From: Pedobacter kyungheensis
GTDB lineage: Bacteria > Bacteroidota > Bacteroidia > Sphingobacteriales > Sphingobacteriaceae
Length of the DNA: 64,000 nt
Direction: 5' to 3'
Assembly (NCBI RefSeq): GCF_000812965.1
Contig: NZ_JSYN01000002.1
Location: forward strand, 1-64,000
The notes below the pieces were generated by a model. It ran no database searches. It was not told the origin of the DNA and worked only from the letters and a program-made list of their open reading frames with translations. Each line of letters opens with the position of its first letter. Position 1 is the stretch's first letter. Both the position numbers and the translations under genes were made by a program. Shown here piece after piece: positions 51,558 to 60,300 of this stretch.

Positions 51558-51776
51558 TTAAGCATTCGATTCGATAAGCAATTTTAAAAGCTTTAGTCTG
51601 TGTATTAGCGGGGCATTTACTTTGGCATCAGGATTTAGCCTTAATGGAAGAAAATGGCTTTCCAGGAAATGTTTATAATTGGTAATAATGGTAGCCTCGT
51701 TAAGATAGATCGGAACTTGCTGAGGTTCTGCATTGGCAAAAAAATCTTCTAACTGTTTTAATTCTTCCAGGGTCAT
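51558..51776 (-). CDS. DUF6965-like small protein
   Basis: A 72-residue protein when started at the ATG complementary to 51774-51776 (MTLEELKQLEDFFANAEPQQ); the frame extends upstream to 51815, but the longer N-terminus looks unlike coding sequence. The segment VPIYLNEATIITNYKHFLESHF is typical of this Bacteroidota family. Function is unknown. Confidence 0.75.
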   Translation of the reverse strand: MTLEELKQLEDFFANAEPQQVPIYLNEATIITNYKHFLESHFLPLRLNPDAKVNAPLIHRLKLLKLLIESNA

Positions 51777-51969
51777 GCACAAAGTTACCATTATACCGCT
51801 GGTACTTAAAAACAAGTTTTACATTAAGTGTTATATGGCTCTGCCTCAGTGTAAATAATTTCCGTTTGCAGCAACATCAACACCGGGAAGTTTTGAATAT
51901 ATTTTAAGTGCTAATATTTTTAGTTTAAATTTGCATATTCCTGCTTAATCAACTTGCAGGCATTAGCTA

Positions 51970-52632
51970 ATGAAGAAAGATATTCCCCTTCCTGAGCCTG
52001 TTCAGGATGTTTCTGCATTTAAAAATGAATTTTATAGAAAAGAAACGGCCTGGCATCGCGATTGGAAACTGGCTTTTCCGTCATCTTTCAGGGAGATTGC
52101 CTTTTTCGATAAAGCCAATAACAACCTGCATCGTGCCGATATTTTTACGCCGGCAGGGTATACCATCGAATTTCAAAATTCCCCAATTTCTCTTGCTGAA
52201 CTAAACAGCCGCGAAGCCTTTTATCCAAACTTGATTTGGGTATTAAACGGGAAGAAATTTAAAGGTTTTAAAGTGCTAAAACACCTTCCAGACGTAGATG
52301 ACCCTAAATTAAAAGACTATGAATTTTGCCATAGCGACCACCTTTCGATGGTTCGGAAGGCAGAGGTAAAAATGGGGAGTTTTTTGCCCAAACCGTTGAA
52401 TTTTTACCACAATGAGTTGAAGCACATAAAATTTACTTCCAATCTCTATTCTTTTTGCTGGAAACAGCCCCATAGCGTATGGTATAGTGCTACCGCAAAG
52501 ATCATTGTCGATTTAGGCGGCCATTTTCTGTATGAACTTAAACAAAGGCCACAACTCAACGGGAATTACCCATACTTAAAATTGATTAATCGCAAAACAT
52601 TTATTGCTCAGCATACCCCACCTGAATATTGA
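51970..52632 (+). CDS. CoiA-like competence family protein (predicted nuclease)
   Basis: A 220-residue cytosolic protein. The core ETAWHRDWKLAFPS..HRADIFTPAGYTIEFQNSPIS carries the D..E-x-Q residues of a restriction-like nuclease fold as in CoiA, and LAELNSREAFYPNLIWVLNG is a strong family match. CoiA supports DNA uptake and recombination in Firmicutes; the role here is unknown. TAAATTTG at 51926-51933 could be a -7 element 36 bases before the ATG. It is monocistronic. Confidence 0.82.
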   Translation: MKKDIPLPEPVQDVSAFKNEFYRKETAWHRDWKLAFPSSFREIAFFDKANNNLHRADIFTPAGYTIEFQNSPISLAELNSREAFYPNLIWVLNGKKFKGFKVLKHLPDVDDPKLKDYEFCHSDHLSMVRKAEVKMGSFLPKPLNFYHNELKHIKFTSNLYSFCWKQPHSVWYSATAKIIVDLGGHFLYELKQRPQLNGNYPYLKLINRKTFIAQHTPPEY

Positions 52633-52791
52633 TGCTGATGAGCTTGTTTATGTGTTTTTTATTGGTTTAAAAGCAGTTTTTGTTGTTTGATTGGTTACCA
52701 GACAAGTGTTTTTTTCTGCTCAAAAAGCTTATTGTGGTTTTGCTACAGTTAAGGTTTGGCTTGAGGCTTGCATAGAGATAATAAAAAGTTA

Positions 52792-53187
52792 ATGCAAACA
52801 TCTCACTCTATGTTATATACCTTTATTATTATCGATGATGATCAGATCAGTATCGATATTTTGAAAGCTTACCTTTCGCGCATGAAAGAATTTATCATGC
52901 TTGCAACGTTTACCGACCCCATAGCGGGAGTAAAGGCTATTCGCGAATATGGTGAAATAGATTTTCTTTTTTTGGATATTGCGATGGAAATTTCTGGAAT
53001 TGATATCGCCCCGGTAATACGTGAGCAGGTTAGGTATATTGTTTTTGTAACTGCTTACGAAAAATATGCCTTAGATGCTTTCAAAGTACATGGCGATAAA
53101 TTTTTAGTTAAGCCAATTAATCAGCAGAAAATGCAAGCCGCCATAGCCGACCTGATTAGAAAGGACAAAAGGAAAAAGATTTCATGA
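52792..53187 (+). CDS. Stand-alone LytR-type receiver protein
   Basis: A receiver domain without an output domain. From the ATG at 52810, IIDDDQISIDILK supplies the acidic pocket (D9-D11), FLFLDIAME the phosphorylation site (D56), TAYEKYALDAF the switch, and FLVKPI the lysine K101. This sequence style is that of LytTR regulators, yet the chain stops after a basic tail (RKDKRKKIS), with no LytTR domain. Starts at 52792 and 52810 are both possible. Confidence 0.8.
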   Translation: MQTSHSMLYTFIIIDDDQISIDILKAYLSRMKEFIMLATFTDPIAGVKAIREYGEIDFLFLDIAMEISGIDIAPVIREQVRYIVFVTAYEKYALDAFKVHGDKFLVKPINQQKMQAAIADLIRKDKRKKIS

Positions 53188-53188
53188 T

Positions 53189-53212
53189 CACCTCCGTCTG
53201 GTGACGGAGGTG
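53189..53212. terminator. Compact convergent hairpin
   Basis: CACCTCCGTC (53189-53198) pairs perfectly with GACGGAGGTG (53203-53212) around a 4-base loop. It lies between the stops of the receiver gene and the convergent DUF4142 gene. It lacks a U-tract but is GC-rich and very stable for this genome. Confidence 0.7.
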
Positions 53213-53219
53213 AATGGTA

Positions 53220-53807
53220 TTATTTCATGCTATCACTTATTTTATTGATCATAACCAGATGACTTTGAACAATAGGAGCAGTTTTGGTAGCGAAAGATTT
53301 AAGGTCTGCATCTTTTCCGTCTTTCGATTCGTCTTCCATCAATTTTAAAGTCGATTTGTGTCCGTTTACCATCGCATCTACATAGGCTTTATCGAAATCA
53401 GCTCCTGTTTTTTTGCTCAGGTCATCCATTTTCTGCTTATGTTCCTCGTCAACTGTACTGGGAAGGGTAATATTTTTTTGTTTTGCTATAGCCATTAATT
53501 CGGTATTGGCCATGCCATGGTCTTTCACCATCATGGTAGCAAACTCTTTTACTTTTGCATTACTGCTTTTTTCGAGTGCCATTTTACCAAGTTCTACTTC
53601 GGCCATGCCGCCCACAGCTGCCTGTGTGGTGAATTTCGCATCGGCTTCATCTACTGCAATGCCGCCTGTTGCCGCTACATTGGTGGTAGTATCTTTAGCC
53701 ATGTTTACACTGTCGGCACTTTCTTTAGCATCTTTATTTCCGCCGCTACAAGCCTGGAAAGTTAACGCAGAAGCCGAAATAGCCATCAAATAAATTAAGT
53801 TTTTCAT
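53220..53807 (-). CDS. DUF4142 lipoprotein
   Basis: A roughly 195-residue lipoprotein; the leader ends LTFQAC followed by SGGNK. M3 of the open frame (MKNLIYLMAISASAL) is the likely start. The DUF4142 four-helix domain (ferritin-like) runs from about residue 55: TQAAVGGMAEVELGKMALEK, KVKEFATMMVKDHGMAN, ADFDKAYVDAMVNGHKSTL. Members are periplasmic and widespread in Bacteroidota; function is unknown, with stress links reported for relatives. Confidence 0.88.
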   Translation of the reverse strand: MKNLIYLMAISASALTFQACSGGNKDAKESADSVNMAKDTTTNVAATGGIAVDEADAKFTTQAAVGGMAEVELGKMALEKSSNAKVKEFATMMVKDHGMANTELMAIAKQKNITLPSTVDEEHKQKMDDLSKKTGADFDKAYVDAMVNGHKSTLKLMEDESKDGKDADLKSFATKTAPIVQSHLVMINKISDSMK

Positions 53808-53813
53808 ATACAA

Positions 53814-54106
53814 TTGTTTTTGTTGTATAAGAAGAACATGCTTTTAACAAAAAGGGTTTAAATATTTTAAAAGAATTTTAAGCGACGTTGTTTTTCTGCT
53901 TAGGGTAGGAAGAAGAGAAGTGATCTTATATTGTTCAGATAATCGGTACTCTTTGGATATGGAATTGTTTGCTTAACTGCCTTAATTTCTTAATGTTAAA
54001 GGTGATTCAATCATTAAGAAATTAAGGTCATTAAGGATATTGTTTTTTGAGGAAGGTTAAAGAAATGCCATAAAGCTTTTGGTCTTTATTGGCGTGAAAC
54101 TTTGTT
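53814..54106. other. Intergenic region with a perfect 16-bp inverted repeat
   Basis: CCTTAATTTCTTAATG (53980-53995) and CATTAAGAAATTAAGG (54012-54027) are perfect inverted repeats with a 16-base spacer, followed by a partial third copy (TCATTAAGG). It lies downstream of the small coiled-coil gene and upstream of the DUF4142 gene, both on the minus strand. No U-tract follows, so operator or weak terminator remain open. Confidence 0.55.
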
Positions 54107-54316
54107 TTAAGCCACTACAGCTTTACTTTTTTTAGCTTTAGGTTCGGCTTTTTCTGGTAATTGAATCGATAAAATCAGGTCGATACTTTCTGAGTTGGTC
54201 TCATAATCAGCAGCGATTTTTTCCCATCTTTTTAATTCTCCCTGTAAGTTTTCGATTTCCTTACCCAATGATTCGATTTTATTCTGAATTGATTTTCTAA
54301 CGTTCGTATTTGCCAT
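54107..54316 (-). CDS. Small coiled-coil protein, unknown function
   Basis: A 69-residue cytosolic protein. The N-terminal two-thirds (RKSIQNKIESLGKEIENLQG, then ELKRWEKIAADYE) is a strong heptad coiled coil, and the C-terminus is a lysine/alanine tail (KAEPKAKKSKAVVA). It stands opposite the divergent FNR-type gene, about 200 bases away. No family is recognised. Confidence 0.65.
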   Translation of the reverse strand: MANTNVRKSIQNKIESLGKEIENLQGELKRWEKIAADYETNSESIDLILSIQLPEKAEPKAKKSKAVVA

Positions 54317-54513
54317 AACACAAAATTATAATTTGGCTGCATATCTTTAAACTTCTTTATGCACAGTTGCCCGTTAAAAAATGCTAAAGCTTCACTTTCA
54401 GGGAGTTTTGTTGTAATAAAATTATCAACAATGGTTAAGAACCAGGTATTTCGGCAATAGGAAGGTAAAAACCGGCAACATTTATTAATTTTACGTCTAT
54501 ATCCCATTAAATT

Positions 54514-55197
54514 ATGAAGAAAAATAGTAGTTGCGATCTTAAAACTTGCTTTATGTGTCAGCTTACCTTAAAAGAATGGCATACTGCTATTGGTACTCAT
54601 AAAAAGAACTTTACAGCTAAAAAAGGGGAGGTGATCATAAAAGAAGGCGATCCGGTAAGTGGGGTTTATTTCGTAACTTCAGGTAATGTAAAAGTGCATA
54701 AGCATTGGGGCGATAAAGAACTGATTTTACGCTTTGCTAATGATGGTGCGATTATCGGGCACAGGGGAATCAGCAATAACATTTCTACCTATCCGATATC
54801 GGCAACTGCTTTAGAGACTACTCAGCTTTGTTTTGTGGATATTGAGTTTTTTAAAGCAACGATAAAAGTAAACCAGGAGTTTGCCTATGGCTTGTTGATG
54901 TTTTATGCCGACGAACTGCATACTTCTGAGAAGAAGATGAGAGATCTGGCGTTAATGTCGGTTAAGGGCAGGTTAGCCATGGCCATTTTAAATCTTAAAG
55001 ATCAATTTGGTTTAGATGAAGCTGGTTTTCTAAAGCTTTCATTAAGCCGGCAGGATTTGGCTGCCTATACGGGTGCTACCTACGAAACGGTTTTCAGGAC
55101 GATGAATGAACTGCTTGCAGAGCAATTGATTGTGGTATCGGGCAAGCAAATTGGTATTTTAAATGAAGCAGGACTGAAAGATTTGAGTAATAAATAA
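54514..55197 (+). CDS. Crp/Fnr-family regulator with candidate [4Fe-4S] cysteines
   Basis: A 227-residue regulator with an N-terminal cNMP-type sensor (about 25-140: IIKEGDPVSGVYFVTSGNVKV) and a C-terminal helix-turn-helix (LSLSRQDLAAYTGATYETVFRTMNEL). Cysteines C7, C12 and C15 cluster at the N-terminus, and C106 in ALETTQLCFVD falls where E. coli FNR has C122 (ALETSMVCEIP). Spacing of the first three differs from FNR. It is upstream of mobA and beside the nitrate cluster, so oxygen or NO sensing is likely. Iron-sulfur binding is inferred. Confidence 0.85.
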   Translation: MKKNSSCDLKTCFMCQLTLKEWHTAIGTHKKNFTAKKGEVIIKEGDPVSGVYFVTSGNVKVHKHWGDKELILRFANDGAIIGHRGISNNISTYPISATALETTQLCFVDIEFFKATIKVNQEFAYGLLMFYADELHTSEKKMRDLALMSVKGRLAMAILNLKDQFGLDEAGFLKLSLSRQDLAAYTGATYETVFRTMNELLAEQLIVVSGKQIGILNEAGLKDLSNK

Positions 55198-55207
55198 AGC
55201 TTTTGTG

Positions 55208-55792
55208 ATGTTAGGCGTAGTTTTATGTGGCGGACAAAGTTTAAGGATGGGATCCGATAAGGGTTTAATGAGCCATCAGGATAAGCTTTGGGCACAACTA
55301 GCCGCTGATAAGCTTGCCTTATTACAAATTCCGGTTGTATTTTCGGTTAATGCAGCACAGCAGGAAACTTATGTTGGTTATTTTGGTGAGGCACAGTTAG
55401 TGACCGACCATGCTTTAGTGGATGTTAGAGGTCCTTTGCTCGGTGTACTTTCTGCTCATTTATTAAACCCTAAACAAGATTTATTTGTACTTGCCTGTGA
55501 TTTGTTGCTGATGGAAAGCAGCTTGCTCGAAAAATTATTGGCTGCCTACCATGCTTATCCATCTTTTGATGCCTTTGTTTTTACGCGAAATGGTCAGCAG
55601 GAACCTTTGTGCGGTATTTACTCGGCTAAAGCATTAAAAAAGATTTGGCATTTAGTGCAAACACATCAGCTGACTAAACACAGCATGAAATTTGTGTTGA
55701 GTAATTTATTGGTACACGAAATAATTGTAGAGGATAAGGATGACCGTTTTTTTGGAAATTTTAACTCCCATGCAGAAATTAACGGATTGTAA
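55208..55792 (+). CDS. mobA: Molybdenum cofactor guanylyltransferase-like protein
   Basis: A 194-residue nucleotidyltransferase. The N-terminal GTP motif LCGGQSLRMGSDKGLM, the metal site in LFVLACDLLLM and QQEPLCGIYS match MobA, which adds GMP to molybdopterin. A GTG at 55205 precedes the ATG at 55208. It lies 10 bases after the FNR-type gene and converges on the nitrate cluster, whose NasA needs the guanylated cofactor, so position and function agree. Confidence 0.88.
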   Translation: MLGVVLCGGQSLRMGSDKGLMSHQDKLWAQLAADKLALLQIPVVFSVNAAQQETYVGYFGEAQLVTDHALVDVRGPLLGVLSAHLLNPKQDLFVLACDLLLMESSLLEKLLAAYHAYPSFDAFVFTRNGQQEPLCGIYSAKALKKIWHLVQTHQLTKHSMKFVLSNLLVHEIIVEDKDDRFFGNFNSHAEINGL

Positions 55793-55804
55793 TGCGATGA
55801 TCTT

Positions 55805-57304
55805 TTACAGCAATTGCAATGCAGCTTGGTCAATCTTGCTAAAGTTAGCTTTATCTTCTTCACAAAGCGGGCAGCAGTAAGTTTCGGGCAAATCTTTAAA
55901 GTTTGTTCCAGGCAAAATGCCTTGTCCTTCGTCTCCTACCTTTTCATCATATACAGTTAAGCAGCTGTTGCACTGGTATAAGAAATCGACACCTTTTTTA
56001 GCAGGTTCTTCGGTAACCATGTTTTGCTGCCGATCCATTTTAATGGTGTTTAAACGATATTTGTAAAACCTATATACTGCGCGCCGTACCTGTTCTGGCA
56101 GCAAAAAACCTGGGTTGCTTCTGCTGAATACTTCGCCTGTACGTTCGTTGGGATTAAAATCTTTGGCACATAAAATATCGTAAACCGGAAACAGTTTTAA
56201 ACCAAATACATCAATTAAATGACGTTTCCGGATCAATATGCTGCTAAATACTTCACTTTTTTTTCGTGTTTTAATGCCGAAACAAATACCAAAAGTGCGG
56301 GTATCATCAATGCTCAGGCTTTTTACCAGAAAGCTTTTGAGTGCCAGGCCTTCGTTGCAATTGTCTTCGACCTGAAAATTGAGTTCATTGGCAGCATGGC
56401 GCATGTTCACTTCAAACTCTTCAAGTAAGGTGTTCCACAGGTTTTTGTCTTCCTCATTAATTCCTTTTACAATAATGGTTTTCCACGAGGTGCAGCAAAG
56501 TTGCCCCAGTTTAGTGGTAAGACAGAGCTGGCAGAGTTTTTTTAAAAAGGCGATGCTAAACAGCTCGTCGCGGCGATATATTCCCAGCCAGTATTTATTG
56601 TTGTAACGGTTTAAGCCTTCGTAATACGGAAGGTTAAATGAAGATAGGGAAGCAGGTTGTGGCGCAGCTTTGATGATAAAATGTTCGTACTTAAGCGCAG
56701 TAAATAATTCTTCGCCATTTGCTGATGGGTTGTCGATAAATTTATCCGGATTGTTTTTTATAATGGTTTCTATAGCCTGAGTAACCTGTGCAATGTGGTT
56801 GGTGTAACAAAGCTGGTTCCACTCGTATATTACATTTGTTTTGGGGAAACGGATAATTAAGTGCCAGTAATGTTCTGATTGAGAAGAAGCGATCCAGTTG
56901 ATATTGCCCGTTAACATAGGCGTGAAGCTCTGGTCGTTATCGCAGATATTTACTTTTATGGTTGGTTTAAAGTCGATACTGTCGAGGATATCTTTATACA
57001 CACCTTCAGTTAGCCATGTTTTGCGGATAAAAATTTCTTCAGCCGGGTAAGAGCTGATGATGTTCGGAAAATTATTGGTATTTTCTTCATAATCGATTTC
57101 CAGTTTATCCAGTTCAGCAGTAAAAATAGCTACGTTATAAGTAGTGGTATCAATTAATAGCTGCTGGCGCAAACCAAAGCGCACATATTGAATGCGTGCT
57201 TTGCTTGCCGCTACGAGGATATTGTAAAGCTTACCCGGTGAGATAATGCCGCCTGGAAAGTTGATGATGATGGTTTTGTACATGCTCTGCGGTTTAAAAT
57301 CCAA
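55805..57304 (-). CDS. Sulfite/nitrite reductase-like protein fused to C-terminal rubredoxin
   Basis: A 499-residue protein. The N-terminal half begins INFPGGIISPGKLYNILVAA followed by RFGLRQQLLID, which resembles the ferredoxin-like half-domain of siroheme nitrite/sulfite reductases. The four-cysteine siroheme-cluster motif is not evident; only a scattered CQLC..CC appears. Residues about 440-490 are a rubredoxin (YQCNSCLTVYDE..YCCPLCEED). M8 is an alternative start. The gene overlaps the NasA fusion by 11 bases. It may carry electrons to nitrate or nitrite reductase, which is inference. Confidence 0.75.
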   Translation of the reverse strand: MDFKPQSMYKTIIINFPGGIISPGKLYNILVAASKARIQYVRFGLRQQLLIDTTTYNVAIFTAELDKLEIDYEENTNNFPNIISSYPAEEIFIRKTWLTEGVYKDILDSIDFKPTIKVNICDNDQSFTPMLTGNINWIASSQSEHYWHLIIRFPKTNVIYEWNQLCYTNHIAQVTQAIETIIKNNPDKFIDNPSANGEELFTALKYEHFIIKAAPQPASLSSFNLPYYEGLNRYNNKYWLGIYRRDELFSIAFLKKLCQLCLTTKLGQLCCTSWKTIIVKGINEEDKNLWNTLLEEFEVNMRHAANELNFQVEDNCNEGLALKSFLVKSLSIDDTRTFGICFGIKTRKKSEVFSSILIRKRHLIDVFGLKLFPVYDILCAKDFNPNERTGEVFSRSNPGFLLPEQVRRAVYRFYKYRLNTIKMDRQQNMVTEEPAKKGVDFLYQCNSCLTVYDEKVGDEGQGILPGTNFKDLPETYCCPLCEEDKANFSKIDQAALQLL

Positions 57305-60300
57305 ATTCTATAAAGGCTTTAGGAAAGTTTTTGTTCTCATGCCCGGGCCTGCATAATTTTAAAAGTGCAAATCGCTGTATGTTAGTAATTTTTCGCCATT
57401 GGCTAATGGAAAGCTGTAGATTCAGCTCTGCCAGTTTTTCCTGAAGCATGGCTGGGATTTGATTTAAATTAGCCCAGTCGGGTATAGGATCGATAGCCAG
57501 TGTTGTGGCCTGATTTCCGGTATATTTGGCAATGAGGCTGATTAAAAACTGATGGTATTTATTGATTTCCTCCTGGGTAGAAACAGGTAGCAAAGCCAAT
57601 TGTACTCTTTCTTCCGGGTGAAACTTACTCCATTCTGCCAGTTTGAGTTTTATACCTGCTGCATCCATCTTAAAACGGACAATCATCGGGATACAGCGCA
57701 CATTCGCTTCAATAAAATCTTCTTCGAACTTAAAATATTCGATGCCTTTAACGTTAATAAATTCAGAAGGACCAGGTGTTGCTTTCATCATTGTTTTTGG
57801 TTTAATTTGTTCGGACAAAGCGGCTTTAGATTCGGTTTTAAGCACATTTACAAAAGAATCCAGAATAGCTTTAACTTCAGGCCGGCAGCTGCCACAACCC
57901 ATACCTGCACCTGTGAGTTGGCAAAGTTGCAGGTGGTCTTTACAGCCATCTTTTATTTTGTTAATTAAATTACCTTCGCCCACATTGTTGCAGCTGCAAA
58001 CGGTTCGGCCAATAATGGGTTCTGTGGTTTTGTCACTTCTCAAAAGCTGGAGTCTTTTTTCGCTCAGTTCCATCTTGTTTTCAATCAGGTTACGGAACTC
58101 CAGAAACTCGCCTTTATCGCCAATTAATACGGCGCCAACCAGCTTATCATTGTGTACAATACACTTTTTGTAGTAACGTTTGGCTTTATCGATAAAAACA
58201 ATTTCTTCGTAGGTGGGATCGTTATTGGGGATTTCGGCAAGGCCCAGTGAGCAAAGTTCGAGGCTGTGCATTTTCAGGATGTTCATTAGCAGGCTTCCCT
58301 GATAATACTTGGCAATATCGCCACAAAGAAACCTGGCCACTATTTCGGCCTGTTGTTCTGCAGCGGCCGTAATACCATACATTTGGCCTTTAAATTCAGC
58401 AATTTCGCCAATAGCAAAAATATCTGCTTCGTTGGTACGCAGATATTCATCAACCACAACCCCTCTTTTACAGGTTATGCCAGCTTCTTTAATTAATTCG
58501 ATGTTGGGAACAGTACCAATGGCAGTAACAAAAGATTCGCATTCGAGCATTAGCCCACTTTTTAACCTTACACCAGTAATGCTTTTCTCACCAATAACCC
58601 GGTCTATCTCATCGTTGTAAAAGATTTCGATACCTTTGCTAATCAGCTCCTCATGTAACAGCTGACTTCCTAAAGCATCAAGCTGGCGACCCATTAAGCG
58701 CGAAATCCTCTGGATAATGGCTACTTTCGATCCTGTTTCGGCCAGCGAGGTTGCAAGTTCAATTCCAAGCAAACCACCACCAACAATTACCACTTTGCCA
58801 TTTGTTTGGGTAATGTGTTTCTTGAAATTATCGGCATCGGTACGGCTACGCATGGTAAAAATGCCATCCAGTTTAGGCAAATCTTTAAGCACAAAAGCCC
58901 TGCTGCCGGTGGCCAGCAGCAATACATCGTAATGGTGTGTTTTTCCGTTACTATCTACAACGGTTTTATCGGCTTTATTTATTTTTTCGATGCTTAGGCC
59001 ACGGTGTAGCTTAATTCTGTAATCTTCTTCTTCGCTATCGCTCATTTTGATGAGGTTGTGCCAGGGGAGTGTACCGATAATGTAATCGGGGAGTAGTACC
59101 CGGTTGTAAAAAGGAAAATTTTCTTTGCTGAAAATTTCGATATCGTCGGTGGTATTTAAAGAACGATAACTTTTAACAAAGCCGCATGCACCTGCACCAG
59201 CACCAATTACAATAATCTTTTGTCTTGCTTTTTCGTAAAGTTTCACCTCTACGGCTGTAAATTTAAAATCAGGCTCCTTGCTCAGTGGATCAACCAAATT
59301 GTTGGTCAGGTTGTTTACGCGGTTTAAATCGCTTTTTAAAATCAATCCCCAGTGCATAGGCATAAAAACAACGCCAGATTTAATATCGGTAGAATATTTG
59401 GCCTTTACGCGTACATTGCCTCGTGAGCTTTGTACCTCGATGATATCGTTATCTTTAATGTTTCGTGATTCGGCATCAACCGGATTTATTTCCAGAAACG
59501 ACTCGCTGATATGCTGATTTAGTTTGTTAACCTTGCCGGTTTTGCTGCGGGTATGCCATTGGTCTCTGATTCTGCCTGTGGTTAAAATCAGCGGATATTC
59601 TGGGCTTAAAGCTTCTGATTGATTGATGTGGCTTACTGCAACAATATTAGCTCTTTTGTCAGGGGTATAAAATTGATGATCGGTAAATAATCTGGCAGTT
59701 CCTGCTGAGTTTTTGTTTTTTGGATAAGGCCATTGTACCGCTCTTTTTTCTTTTAAAATCTCATAATTCAGACCGCCGATATCGATGTTAGTGCCTTCGG
59801 TAAGTGCTGCATGCTCATCATAAATCGCTGCTGCATTTTTGAAATCGAAGCCATGATAGCCCATTTTTTGCGCAAAGCGACAAATAATCTCCGAATCGGG
59901 TAGAGCCTCGCCGGGAGCCTCCGTAATTTTACTGAGATAGGCAATATAACGACCTGCGTTGGTCATAGTACCTTCTTTTTCGGCCCAGGCGGCGGCAGGA
60001 AGCACCACATCGGCATATTTTAGTGTTTCTACCTTGTTGCTAATGTCTTGTACTACTACAAATCTGGCATTTTTTAAACCTGCTTCAGCTATGCGTACAT
60101 CAGGTAAGCTAATTAAGGGGTTGGTACATAGGATCCAAACTGCTTTCAGTTTTCCTGAATTCAGTTCATCGAACATTTCGGTGGCAGTTAAGCCGGGTTT
60201 AGCCTGAATGGTGCCCAGTGGGATTTGCCAAAATTTTTCAACTTCGTTACGGTGGTTTTCGTTGGCCAGATTACGGTGTGCAGGTAATAAATTGCTTAAA

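Noticed and set aside
57643..58173. 176-codon plus-strand frame
   Set aside because: It is the antisense shadow of the NasA fusion's BFD region and shows serine/leucine-rich shadow composition.
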